Assembly: GCF_003287935.1 (NCBI RefSeq)
Contig: NZ_CP030287.1
Location: 7,944,869 to 8,008,868 of the forward strand
Length of the DNA stretch: 64,000 nt
DNA from: Streptomyces sp. ICC1
GTDB lineage: Bacteria > Actinomycetota > Actinomycetes > Streptomycetales > Streptomycetaceae
Direction: 5' to 3'
Positions 43,440 to 52,168 of this stretch are shown piece by piece. Numbering within the stretch: position 1 is the first letter of the stretch; every line of letters begins with the position of its first letter. The position numbers and the translations under genes are program-made. The notes beneath the pieces were generated by a model. The model did no database searches. It saw only the letters and a program-made list of their open reading frames with translations, and was not told the DNA's origin.

Positions 43440-44320
43440 AACATCCGGGCGGGGCGGCTGGCGAGTTGGGCGAGGTAGCGGGCGTGCGTGGTCTGGTTGT
43501 GCTGGATGTAGGCGCCGGCCTGTTCCAAGGCCAGGGGGAGGAAGCCGAGTTCGGCGGCAAGGTGCGCGGCGTCCTGCCGGTCCCGCTCGCCGGTCTGGCC
43601 GGTGATGTTGATGAGGAGTTCCACGGCGGCGTCGGGAGCAAGCACGTCCAGGGCAATGGGGTGGGTGGTCAAGTGGTGCCATCCAATAGCGCGACGAGTG
43701 GTGATCAGATGGTGGCCACCGGCGAGTTGGCCGATGAGCGGGGCGATGTGGTCGGGATGTTCGGCATTGTCCACGATCAACAGCCATCCGGGGTGGGCCT
43801 GCAGCCAGCCGGTGGCCCATTGTGCGTGGTGCTCGGTCGTGGTGTCGGGGAGGCTCCTGCGGGCCGGGTGCAGGCGCAGGGCCAGTTCCGCGAGCCCGGT
43901 TTCGATCGTGTCGGGGCTCGACGCGGTGAGCCACCACACGAGCGTGTACTGGTCACGGTGGGTATGGGCGTAATGCAGGGCAAGGGTACTCTTTCCGACC
44001 CCGCCGAGGCCGTGGACGGCCTGCGTCACGACGGCGGCCGTGCCCCGCATGGCGGCCCACAGTCTCCGCATCTCGTCATCTCGACCAAAAAAGAGGGCAC
44101 TGGCGGGCAGGGGAAGGTTGTTCAGCCCCGCGGAGGCCGCCACTTCGGCAGGTGACGAGAACGCCTCGCGCGGCAGGATCTGGGTGCGCGCGTCGATGCT
44201 CGCCCGGTCACCCGTGCTGATGACCCCGCCGTTCACGCCGGCGGCCACGGACCGCGGACCCGAGGCCCCGCCGGGCTGCGCGGGCGCGGGGGGCTCCAGC
44301 CCCGGAACGGGGGCGCTCAC
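43440..44320 (-). CDS. NB-ARC (NLR-like) STAND ATPase, C-terminal sensor missing
   Basis: About 293 residues remain. Residues 21-42 carry a GPRSV..GGVISTGD motif also found at the end of the upstream gene. Then follow Walker A HGLGGVGKSTLALHYAH (Lys110), Walker B WLLIVDNAEHPD (Asp184), the sensor ITTRRAIGWHHL and the winged-helix entry FLPLALEQAGAYIQHNQTTH in pieces: a complete NB-ARC switch. The TPR or WD sensor that should follow is cut near 43440. Such ATPases oligomerise upon ligand sensing and recruit an effector. The GTG start overlaps the upstream stop (GTGA). Confidence 0.85.
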
Positions 44321-44721
44321 CGCTGGACGCGGGCGTTGTCGCCGGTGCTGATGACCCCCGAGCTGTCCCGGACGGCCACGGAGCGTTCGCCGGACGCGGT
44401 GATGTTCACACCGGCGCCGCCCAGGAGCCGGACGAGGTCGCCGGCCAGAGTCGGGTCCGCGGCCAGGGCCTCGCGGATCTGGACCCGCAGCGCGGCCTGG
44501 ACGTCGGGGTCGTGGGGCGATTCCGCCATGTCGTCCAGAGCCTGCCGGATGCCGGGACGGCCGGCTTCCCGGTGCCAGATGCGCTGCAGGATGCGCTGCC
44601 CGAGCGTGAGGGTGGCATCCGCGCCGGCATCGGTCGCCCGGGTGAACACGGCCGTGCCGTAGGCGCCGGCCGCGGCGGTGACATAGGGCGTGATCTCATT
44701 GGCTATCGTCAGCACGTCCAT
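44317..44721 (-). CDS. Small helical partner of the NLR-like ATPase (putative effector/adaptor)
   Basis: 134 residues, no family I can name. A hydrophobic N-terminal segment (ITPYVTAAAGAYGTAVF, residues 10-26) is followed by a helical region (LGQRILQRIWHREAGRPGIR, VQAALRVQIREALAADPTL). The C-terminal tail (residues 111-132) reads GERSVAVRDSSGVISTGDNA, nearly repeated at the start of the downstream ATPase. The layout (membrane-active or helical domain plus C-terminal motif, next to an NLR with the matching N-terminal motif) is that of bacterial amyloid-signalling effectors. This function is inferred from architecture only. It is coupled to the ATPase gene by a GTGA overlap. Confidence 0.7.
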   Translation of the reverse strand: MDVLTIANEITPYVTAAAGAYGTAVFTRATDAGADATLTLGQRILQRIWHREAGRPGIRQALDDMAESPHDPDVQAALRVQIREALAADPTLAGDLVRLLGGAGVNITASGERSVAVRDSSGVISTGDNARVQR

Positions 44722-44963
44722 ACTGCCCCCGTCGCAGTGTTACGGCACATCAGATATCGGTGGACCGATGATGCCATCCCGGGGCTTTGCGCGAGAGATA
44801 TCGGCAATGCCGAATCTGTCCGGACGGATGTGCCGGCCCATACGCGTGAGAAGAAAAGCAACTGCAGTGACGGAACACGACTTGAGGAATTGCTGCCGCC
44901 TCATGATGCTGCCGGGGCCGGGGCTTTCAGGAATGGGTTGACGGGTCTATTTGAACGCATCGG
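44722..44963. other. Intergenic region 5' of the NLR pair
   Basis: No gene seen. The sequence is less GC-rich than the surroundings (44730-44900, for example GGCACATCAGATATCGGTGG), which suits a promoter for the leftward NLR pair and hints at horizontal origin. Confidence 0.4.
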
Positions 44964-46184
44964 TCAGCGTCTGCCCGGGGGCGGGGTGGTTCGGTGGGAC
45001 GCGTCGTGCGCCGTGAGGGCGGCGGCCAGGTGGCGCGCGTCCGTGGGGTCGGTGGCGTCGCGGCCGGTGAGCAGGCGGATCCGGCCGAGCCGGTAGGTCA
45101 GGGTGTTGCGGTGCACGGTGAGGGCGGCGGCCGCCTCGGTGCGGCGGTAGCCCGCGGCGATGAACACCCGCAGGGTGTCGATCAGATGGGGCTGACCGGC
45201 GAGGCCGTCCAGGGTGCCGGCCAGCGCGTCCCGGGCGGGGCCCGGCCGCACCAGCTGGTACTCGACGGCGAGATCGGCCAGCCGGTAGAGCCCCGGGGGG
45301 CGGCCCAAGTCCTCCGCCAGCGTGAGGACTTCGGACGCCTCCGCCTGCGCACCCGGGATCGCTTCGTGGTCCTCGGCGGTGGCGGCGGCCGCCGTGCAGC
45401 GCAGTGCGGCGGCCGCGTCGAGCCGGGCGAGCAGCCGGCGGGTCGCGCCGTCCTGCCCGAGCGGGACGAGCAGCGCTCCCCCGTCGCCCTTGAAGGTGGC
45501 CAGCACCTCGGGGTTCCGGTCGAGTTCGGAGCGCACGGCCCGCAGGATGCGGGTCGTCGCGCTCCCGGGGGCCTCCGGGAGCCGCAGGACCACCACTTCG
45601 TACCGCTCGGCCAGCGTGCGCCCGTACCGCTCCGCCGCGCGCCGGGCGGGACGGCCGGCGAGCAGCACCCCGGCGAGGTTGCGGCCGTGTTCGCGCTGTT
45701 CCCAGTCGAGGTCGGCCTGCTCCCTCAGGTACGCCTCGGCGACCTTGGGCATCACCTCGCCGAGGAAGGCGAGCAGGCCGGTGACCAGGGCGTACGGGTC
45801 GGCAGCGGGCTCGGGACCGGCCGTGGCGAGCTCCCAGGCCTGGCGGGCGCCGAGCGGGTAGACCCGTAGCACCGCTTCCAGGGGTACGCCGTCCCGGGCC
45901 CGTTCGGCGCCCCAGGCGATGGGCGCGGCCAGTTCGTGTTCGGCCGGCGGGCGCCCTTCGGCGGCGGTGGTGAGGAAGAGCCGCAGCACGGCCTCGGTGT
46001 TCGCGATGAGATCGCCGCCGAGGATGCTGTCGGGCAGCAGCCGGTAGGCGGGGATCTCGGTGGTCAGGCGGGAGACGGTGGCCGCGGCGATCTCCGGCAC
46101 CCGCGGCAGCAGCGAGGCGGCGAACCCCGGCGGGATCCGCCCGCCGGGATCCGGTTCGCGCCCGCGTTCGGCTTTCTCGTCCAT
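44964..46184 (-). CDS. PucR-family transcriptional regulator
   Basis: 406 residues. The N-terminal RsbRD-like region (TTEIPAYRLLPDSILGGDLI) leads to a degenerate GGDEF-like middle domain and the C-terminal PucR helix-turn-helix LRVFIAAGYRRTEAAAALTV followed by HRNTLTYRLGRIRLLTG, the family hallmark. It is divergent from the secreted lipase gene and may control it. The ATG at 46184 is the start. Confidence 0.9.
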   Translation of the reverse strand: MDEKAERGREPDPGGRIPPGFAASLLPRVPEIAAATVSRLTTEIPAYRLLPDSILGGDLIANTEAVLRLFLTTAAEGRPPAEHELAAPIAWGAERARDGVPLEAVLRVYPLGARQAWELATAGPEPAADPYALVTGLLAFLGEVMPKVAEAYLREQADLDWEQREHGRNLAGVLLAGRPARRAAERYGRTLAERYEVVVLRLPEAPGSATTRILRAVRSELDRNPEVLATFKGDGGALLVPLGQDGATRRLLARLDAAAALRCTAAAATAEDHEAIPGAQAEASEVLTLAEDLGRPPGLYRLADLAVEYQLVRPGPARDALAGTLDGLAGQPHLIDTLRVFIAAGYRRTEAAAALTVHRNTLTYRLGRIRLLTGRDATDPTDARHLAAALTAHDASHRTTPPPGRR

Positions 46185-46314
46185 TCCCGCATTGTCGCCG
46201 TGCACAAACGCGGGTGGAAGCATTCTGCGCGTACCGCCAGGGGACAGCGGCGGCGGGCCGGAGCATTCTGTGCAGTCCGACCAGAGCACCACACCCCCCG
46301 TCAGGAGATGTCGT

Positions 46315-47202
46315 ATGGCACACAGCACCCGTGCGTCGCGGACCCGCCGATGGCTCGTCAGGGCGGGGCTCCCGCTCGCGCTGCTGTTCGGCTCCGCCTT
46401 CCCGGCACACGCCGCCGCCGACGGCGGAGCCGGCGGCATCAACGACTTCTCCTGCCGGCCCAGCGCCGCGCACCCCGAGCCGGTGGTGCTGCTGCACGGC
46501 ACCTTCGCGACCTGGTACGAGGACCTCAACTTCCTCCAGGCCGACCTGGCGGCCCGCGGCTACTGCACCTTCGCCCTCACCTACGGCGCCTACGAGGGCT
46601 TTCCGCTGGTCGGCGGGTTGAAGCCGGTCGCCGTCTCCAACCTGGAGATCAAGGCGTACGTGGAGAAGGTGCGCGGCGCGACCGGCGCCGCCCAGGTCTC
46701 CGTCGTCGGCCACTCCGAAGGCGGCCTCCAGGCCCTCTACCTGGCGAAGATGCAGGGCATCCAGTCCCACATCAAGGCGGTCGTCGCCATCGCGCCCCCC
46801 ACGCACGGCACCAACGCGGCCGGCCTGCTGGACCTGGGCGACAAGCTGCTCGGACGGCAGACCATGGAGCGGATCGTGACGACGATCGGCATCCCCGTGC
46901 TGGCCGACGAGGTGCCGGGCGGTCCCGCCATCCTGGCTCTGAACAACGGCCCGGTGGCCCAGCCCGGGATCTCCTACACCATCATCTCCTCGCGCTACGA
47001 CGAGCTCGTGACCCCGACCGAGACGGCGTTCGTCCGCGAGCCGGGGGTCAGGAACCAGTACGTGCAGGACTTCTGCCCCTTCGATCCGGTGGGCCACATC
47101 GGCGAGGCCTACGACCTCAACGTCTGGCACCTGGTGCGCAACGGCCTCGACCCGCGCCGCGCCACCCCGATCCTGGTGTGCGCGGTCGGCTCGCCGGGCT
47201 AG
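46315..47202 (+). CDS. Secreted alpha/beta-hydrolase lipase
   Basis: 295 residues. A signal peptide (RRWLVRAGLPLALLFGSAFP, cleavage after AHA) is followed by the oxyanion strand PVVLLHGTFATWYEDL, the nucleophile elbow VVGHSEGGLQALY (Ser) and, near the end, PVGHIGEAYDL (His). It resembles streptomycete triacylglycerol lipases/esterases. Cysteines in FSCRPSAA, YCTF, DFCPF and LVCAVG suggest disulfides. AGGAGAT precedes the ATG at 46315. Exported and acting on extracellular esters. Confidence 0.9.
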   Translation: MAHSTRASRTRRWLVRAGLPLALLFGSAFPAHAAADGGAGGINDFSCRPSAAHPEPVVLLHGTFATWYEDLNFLQADLAARGYCTFALTYGAYEGFPLVGGLKPVAVSNLEIKAYVEKVRGATGAAQVSVVGHSEGGLQALYLAKMQGIQSHIKAVVAIAPPTHGTNAAGLLDLGDKLLGRQTMERIVTTIGIPVLADEVPGGPAILALNNGPVAQPGISYTIISSRYDELVTPTETAFVREPGVRNQYVQDFCPFDPVGHIGEAYDLNVWHLVRNGLDPRRATPILVCAVGSPG

Positions 47203-47239
47203 CCGTCTCTCTCGGATCTTGCCTGGCCTGCGGGCCGTC

Positions 47240-48202
47240 CTACGGGAGCGGCGCGCCCCGGGCCGTCAGCCAGAGCGAGTACCACTCCTCGTGGCTGAGG
47301 TCGGGGGCGCGCAGCGCCGCGTCGCGGCAGGCGCGGATGCGGTCCGGGCGGCCGGTGCCGACGACGGGGGCGATCCGGGCCGGATGGCGCTGCAGCCACC
47401 ACAGCAGGATCGTCTCCGGCGTGGTGTCCTTCGCCTTGGCCAGCGCGATCAGGAGTTCGGCGGTCGCGTGCTCCCGTGCGCTCTCCTGCCGTCCGGTGAA
47501 GCGGCCTTGGGCGAGTGCTCCCCAGGCCTGGAGGCGGACGCCGTTGGCCACGCAGTACTCGACGGTGCCGGCCGGGAAGCCGACGGAGGCCGCTGCCGGG
47601 GTGTTGACGAGGACTCCGTCCTCGAGCCAGTCGCGCCGGTCCAGGCTCATTTCCAGCTGGTTGGCGACGAGCGGGAAGTCCAGGTGGCGTTGCAGGTGGG
47701 CGCTCTGCGCCGCGTTCATGTTGGAGACGCCGAACTCCCTGACCAGGCCTTGGCTCCGCAGCGAGGTGAGGGCGCGGGCCGTCTCGGCCGGATCGGCCAG
47801 CGGATCGGGCCGGTGCAGCAACAGGACGTCGATGACGTCGGTGCGCAGCCGGGTGAGGCTCTCCTCCACGCGGCGGGTGACGGTGTCCCCGCGCAGGTCG
47901 TAGATGCCGGGGCGCTCGCCGTCGGCGAGGCGGATCCCGCACTTGGTCTGGAGCGTGACGCGCTCTCGCAGGCCGGGTGTGCGGGCGAGCACCTCACCGA
48001 AGACGGCTTCCGCCTTTCCGTGCCGGTAGATGTCGGCGTGGTCGAACATGGTGATGCCGCTGTCGAGGGCGGCCTGGATGGCCGCCTCGGCGTCGTCGAT
48101 GTCCTCGGGCCGGTACGGGCCGGGCTCCCAGCTCCCGCCGAGGGCCATGCAGCCGTATATCAACCGGGTTTCGCCTGTCACTGATGCGGTGGTCGTCGCC
48201 AT
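47240..48202 (-). CDS. Aldo/keto reductase
   Basis: 320 residues of the TIM-barrel oxidoreductase family, close to YdhF. The catalytic tetrad is visible in FDHADIYRHGKAEAVFGEV (Asp, Tyr), TLQTKCGIRL (Lys) and VLLLHRPDPL (His). The NADPH-binding end is IAPVVGTGRPDRIRACRDA. The ATG at 48202 is used. Its substrate is unknown. It is separated by 9 bases from the stop of the peroxidase gene on the same strand. Confidence 0.9.
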   Translation of the reverse strand: MATTTASVTGETRLIYGCMALGGSWEPGPYRPEDIDDAEAAIQAALDSGITMFDHADIYRHGKAEAVFGEVLARTPGLRERVTLQTKCGIRLADGERPGIYDLRGDTVTRRVEESLTRLRTDVIDVLLLHRPDPLADPAETARALTSLRSQGLVREFGVSNMNAAQSAHLQRHLDFPLVANQLEMSLDRRDWLEDGVLVNTPAAASVGFPAGTVEYCVANGVRLQAWGALAQGRFTGRQESAREHATAELLIALAKAKDTTPETILLWWLQRHPARIAPVVGTGRPDRIRACRDAALRAPDLSHEEWYSLWLTARGAPLP

Positions 48203-48211
48203 GCGTCCACC

Positions 48212-50244
48212 CTATGAGGCGGACGCCTTCCACAGCACCCGGTCCCCGTCCAGGATCACCAGCTCTCCGGTGGGGCGCAGCAGCAGGCGCGCGCCCGGGT
48301 GTCCGGTGGTGCCGCTCGACCAGGCCGGCTTGCCCTCGGCGGTGCGCAGGACCAGTTCGCCGTCCTGGGTGAAGACGGCGTCGTGGCCGGCGCCGCCCGC
48401 GTCGCTGTGCCACGTACGGCCGCCCTGGGCGTCGAGCAGGACGAGGTCCCCGGCGCTGTCGAGGGTCAGGCGGGCCTTGCCCGCGTCGAGGACGTCGCCG
48501 GTGCGCAGGACGGACCCGGCGTGGAACTCGATGGAGTCGTCGAGCTCTCCGGTGGTCAGGGCGCGCAGGACGGGGAGGGAGGGGCTGAAGGCGTAGACGG
48601 AGCCTTCCGTGCGCACGTAACGGCCGAAGTAGAGGGTGTTGGCCCGGCTGCCGTCCCCCGAGGGGGTTTCGAAGGCGCAGGCCGAGTCCGGACCGAGCAC
48701 GGGGTCGGCGCCGGTGCGCGGGTTGCGGCCGGCCGGGAAGTCCTGCTCGTTCAGCCACTTGCGCGCGACGAGCTCGAACTGGCCGACCAGGTCGGCCTGG
48801 TGGCATACGAAGACCAGCCCGCGGGATGCCTCCGGGCCGTGGTCGGCGCCCAGTTCGGGGTGGTAGACGGGGCCGTACGGGATGCCGCGCCGCATCAGGC
48901 GGCGGCCGTCGAGCTCGGCCACGCCCAGCGGCGGGCGGCCCGGGGTGAGGACGAGGCCGTCGCGCGGGTTGCCCTTGCGGATGTGCGCGAAGAGCGGCAT
49001 CCGCCAGCCGTGCGGGTCGGCGCTGTAGTCGAGGGTGGCGTCGGGGTCCACGCCGGGCTCGCGCGGCTGTTCGGCGGCGGGGCAGACGGCGACGGGCATC
49101 CCGCCCGGCCAGCGGCCCATGAGGCGGGCTCCCAGCCACTCGCGGCCGGCGTCGGCGGGTGCGGCGCCGGCCCGCTGGAGTTCCGCGAGCCGCAGGGAGA
49201 CCTGCGTCCACCAGCCGGGCACGTCCTGCGCGAGGCGGCGTACGACCTGGAAGGATCCGCCGGTGGCCCATGCGGGCAGGGCGGTGGGGCGCCGGCCGAC
49301 CCGTTCGGGCCCGACGATGAACTCGCCGGCGGGGATCAGCCGGGTGCCGGGCTTGCCCAGCACGGTGGTGCCGGTGGCCGGGTCGGGCTCGTCGAAGCCC
49401 CGTACGCCGGGCTGGCTGATGCAGTCGGCGAAGCCGAAGTGCTCGTGTCCGCGCAGTTCGCCGGGGAGGGTGGCGCCGTTCTGGCGGAAGAGGACCGCGG
49501 CGCCGGACTTGGTGGCGGCCTCGCGGTGTTCGGCGACGGCGGTGGCGAGGCGTTCGGGGTCGTCGGCGGCCAGGGTGAGGACGGCGTGGACCGCGCGCCC
49601 GGGCTCCTCCGCGCCGAACAGCCAGGACGGCGGGGCACTGGTGCCGGTGTCGCCGAGCTGCTGGGCGCGGACGGCGGCGCCCTGGGTGAAGGCCTCGGCG
49701 TTCGAGCCGGCCGGGGCGGCGGGGAAGGGTTCCCGGCCGGCGAGCAGGCGCAGCCCCGGGTGGGTGAGGCTGAGTCCGGTCCACAGGCAGGACATGGATT
49801 CCGGGTCGATGCCGCCCGCGCGCTCGCGGGCCCTGCTGAAGGCCTTGTTGAAGCGTGCCACGTCCTCGGTGGTGGAGATCGAGGGCAGCAGGCGCTTCAG
49901 CCACTGGCGGGCCTGGACGGCGTCGCGGAAGTGGAGGAAGAGCAGGGATACGTGGTCCTTGCGGAATCCGGCGAGGATGTCGCCCTGGCTGTGGCGGTCG
50001 GTGCGCAGCGGGAGCGGGTCCGGGGCGGCGGCCGCCCGCGGAGGACCGGCGGCCGCCGCCGCGGCCGGACCGGCGGGGGCGCCGGGGCCGGCCGGGGCGG
50101 ACCAGGCCGTCGGGGCGAGGCCTGCGGTGAGGCCTGCGGCGGCGAAGGCCGCGGCCTGGACCACGGTCCGGCGGGCGGGTCCGGTGGGCCCGCGACTCCC
50201 CCGTCCCCGTCCCCGTCCCCGTCCACGCCACCGGCGGCGTCCAT
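48212..50244 (-). CDS. DyP-type haem peroxidase with bulb-lectin-like C-terminus; 5' frame uncertain
   Basis: A Tat-like signal (PARRTVVQAAAFAAAGLTAG, RR pair) is followed by the DyP domain: QGDILAGFRKDHVSLLFLHF, the haem-pocket aspartate region FGFADCISQPGVRG, PLFAHIRKGNPRD with the proximal histidine, and RRGIPYGPVYHPE. The last ~105 residues form three lectin-like repeats (LTLDSAGDLVLLD, AVFTQDGELVLRT, LLLRPTGELVILD). DyP enzymes oxidise dyes and phenolics with peroxide. There is no start codon in the main frame upstream of ~50195. An ATG at 50244 would fit after a single-base correction in the CCCCC run near 50201-50205, so a sequencing indel is likely. Confidence 0.82.
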
Positions 50245-50259
50245 GCCCCCGGCAGCTCC

Positions 50260-50460
50260 GCCCTCCGCGTCCAGGGCGTCGGCGTCGGCGCCTGGCCCGT
50301 CGACGGCGTCGGCGTCGGCGTCGGGCCCGTCCACGGCGTCGGCGTCGGCGTCGGCGTCCATGCCTGGCCCGTCCACGGCGTCGGCGTCGGCGTCGGCGTC
50401 GGAGTCGGAGTCGGCGTCGGTCCCATCCACGGCCCACCGGACCGCGCCGGGCCTGTCCAC
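50260..50460. repeat. GGCGTC hexanucleotide low-complexity tract
   Basis: Runs of GTCGGC (six-base units) interspersed with GGCCCGTCCACGGCGTC copies near 50310, 50367 and 50427. It sits between the divergent peroxidase and thiolase genes and would encode Ala-Ser repeats in the thiolase frame. It is prone to slippage and to assembly error. Confidence 0.8.
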
Positions 50461-51652
50461 GGCCCGCCGGACCACGCCCGGTCCGCCCACGCCCCGCCGC
50501 CGGGTCGCCGTCGTCGGCGTCGCCCTCTCGGACTGCGGCCGGGTCGACGGGCCCACCCCGTACGCCCTGCACGCACAGGCCGCCCGCCGCGCGCTGGCCG
50601 ACTCCGGCCTCGACCGCTCGGTCATCGACGGCTTCGCCTCGGCCGGCCTCGGCATCCTCGCGCCCGTCGAAGTGGCCGAGTACCTGGGCCTGCGCCCCAC
50701 CTGGGTCGACTCCACCTCCGTCGGCGGCTCCACCTGGGAGGTCATGGCCGCCCACGCGGCGGACGCCATCGCCGCCGGCCACGCCAACGCGGTCCTCCTC
50801 GTCTACGGATCCACCGCGCGCGCCGACATCAAGGCCCGCCGCCGGACCTCGAACCTCTCCTTCGGCGCGCGGGGACCCCTGCAGTTCGAGGTCCCGTACG
50901 GGCACACGCTGGTCTCCAAGTACGCGATGGCCGCGCGGCGCCACATGCACGAGTACGGCACGACACTGGAACAGCTCGCCGAAGTCGCCGTCCAGGCACG
51001 GGCCAACGCGGCCACCAACCCGGACGCGATGTTCCGCGACCCGATCACGGTGGACGACGTCCTGTCCTCGGGCATGATCGCGGACCCCTTCACGAAGCTG
51101 AACTGCTGCATCCGCTCGGACGGCGGCTGCGCGGTGCTGCTGGCGGCGGAGGACTACGTACCGGACACCGCGAAGGAGCCGGTCTGGATCCTGGGCTCGG
51201 GCACCTCGGTCTCGCACACCACGATGTCGGAGTGGGAGGACTTCACGGTCTCCCCGGCGGCGGTCTCGGGCCGCCAGGCCTTCGCCCGCGCGGGACTCAC
51301 CCCCGCGGACGTGGATCTGGCCGAGATCTACGACGCCTTCACCTATATGACCCTGGTCACCCTGGAGGACCTCGGCTTCTGCGCGAAGGGCGAGGGCGGG
51401 GCCTTCGTCGAGAAGGGCCGCCTCCTGCGGGACGGCGAACTCCCGGTCAACACGGACGGCGGCGGCCTCTCGGCCTGCCATCCCGGCATGCGCGGGCTGT
51501 TCCTGCTGGTCGAGGCGGTACGCCAGCTGCGCGGCGAGGCGGGCGAAGGCCAGGTCCGCAAACCCGACGGCGCCCTCCCCCGGGTAGCCCTCGCCTCGGG
51601 CACGGGCGGCTGGTTCTGCTCGTCGGGAACGGTGATCTTGGGCCGGGGATGA
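50360..51652 (+). CDS. Thiolase-fold lipid-transfer-like protein without the N-terminal cysteine
   Basis: The conserved part begins at RRRVAVVGVALSDCGRVDGP (near 50494) and includes AEYLGLRPTWVDSTSVGGST, YGHTLVSKYAMAARRHMHEY, NTDGGGLSACHPGMRGLFLL and the end SGTGGWFCSSGTVILGRG. In true thiolases the WVDSTSVGGS loop holds the acyl-accepting cysteine; here it is serine/threonine, as in SCP2-thiolase-like aldolases (Ltp2 type) that need a DUF35 partner. No DUF35 gene is adjacent. The start is uncertain: ATG codons at 50243 and 50360 both lie in the low-complexity tract. Confidence 0.75.
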   Translation: MPGPSTASASASASESESASVPSTAHRTAPGLSTARRTTPGPPTPRRRVAVVGVALSDCGRVDGPTPYALHAQAARRALADSGLDRSVIDGFASAGLGILAPVEVAEYLGLRPTWVDSTSVGGSTWEVMAAHAADAIAAGHANAVLLVYGSTARADIKARRRTSNLSFGARGPLQFEVPYGHTLVSKYAMAARRHMHEYGTTLEQLAEVAVQARANAATNPDAMFRDPITVDDVLSSGMIADPFTKLNCCIRSDGGCAVLLAAEDYVPDTAKEPVWILGSGTSVSHTTMSEWEDFTVSPAAVSGRQAFARAGLTPADVDLAEIYDAFTYMTLVTLEDLGFCAKGEGGAFVEKGRLLRDGELPVNTDGGGLSACHPGMRGLFLLVEAVRQLRGEAGEGQVRKPDGALPRVALASGTGGWFCSSGTVILGRG

Positions 51653-51816
51653 CCCTGCCGCTCTCGGGATGCGGTATGCACCGGATGGGGTGATGATCAA
51701 GTGAGGCGGCGCCGTGCCCTCGAGGCCGGCGAGGGGTTTCCCGTCCGCCCTGGTGCCGCGATATGGGCGGCGTTTTCGACGCACTCGACGCCGGGCTTCC
51801 TCACCGAGGAGGATCC

Positions 51817-52164
51817 GTGACACATCTGGCTCGGATTCCGCTGGAAGGCGGGGGCTCCCTCCTGGTCGAAGCTCCGGCCACGGCTCAGGGGCCTGTGAAG
51901 GCAGGGCGCGTCGGCGACGCCATTCGCGACCTGCCGGGAAATCTGCAAGAGGCCCTCGGCTCGGTCGCCGAGGCATCGCGCGCCACGCTCGACCAGCTGC
52001 GCAAAGCCGGCCCTGACGGGATCACGATCGAGTTCGGCGTCGACCTCGCGGTCGAGGCCGGCGCCGTGATCACCAAGAGCAGCCTCAACTCCCACTTGAA
52101 GGTCACCATGATGTGGGCGAAGGACCGTCCCGGGCGTCCCGGTGCCGACGGGCCCGAGGACTGA
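51817..52164 (+). CDS. Trypsin-co-occurring domain protein (CU044_2847 family)
   Basis: 115 residues starting VTHLARIPLEGGGSLLVEAP at a GTG with GAGGAGG just upstream. RDLPGNLQEALGSVAEASR and GITIEFGVDLAVEAGAVITK are typical of the Trypco1/CU044_2847 family. Members are found beside trypsin-like/STAND conflict proteins in multicellular bacteria. Their role is not established; they may be protease substrates or adaptors. The gene ends 4 bases before the start of the trypsin-STAND-WD40 gene. Confidence 0.85.
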   Translation: MTHLARIPLEGGGSLLVEAPATAQGPVKAGRVGDAIRDLPGNLQEALGSVAEASRATLDQLRKAGPDGITIEFGVDLAVEAGAVITKSSLNSHLKVTMMWAKDRPGRPGADGPED

Positions 52165-52168
52165 TCCC

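Noticed and set aside
48299..50490. Extension of the thiolase frame upstream to 48299
   Set aside because: This part is antisense to the DyP peroxidase; only the part after about 50490 is thiolase-like.
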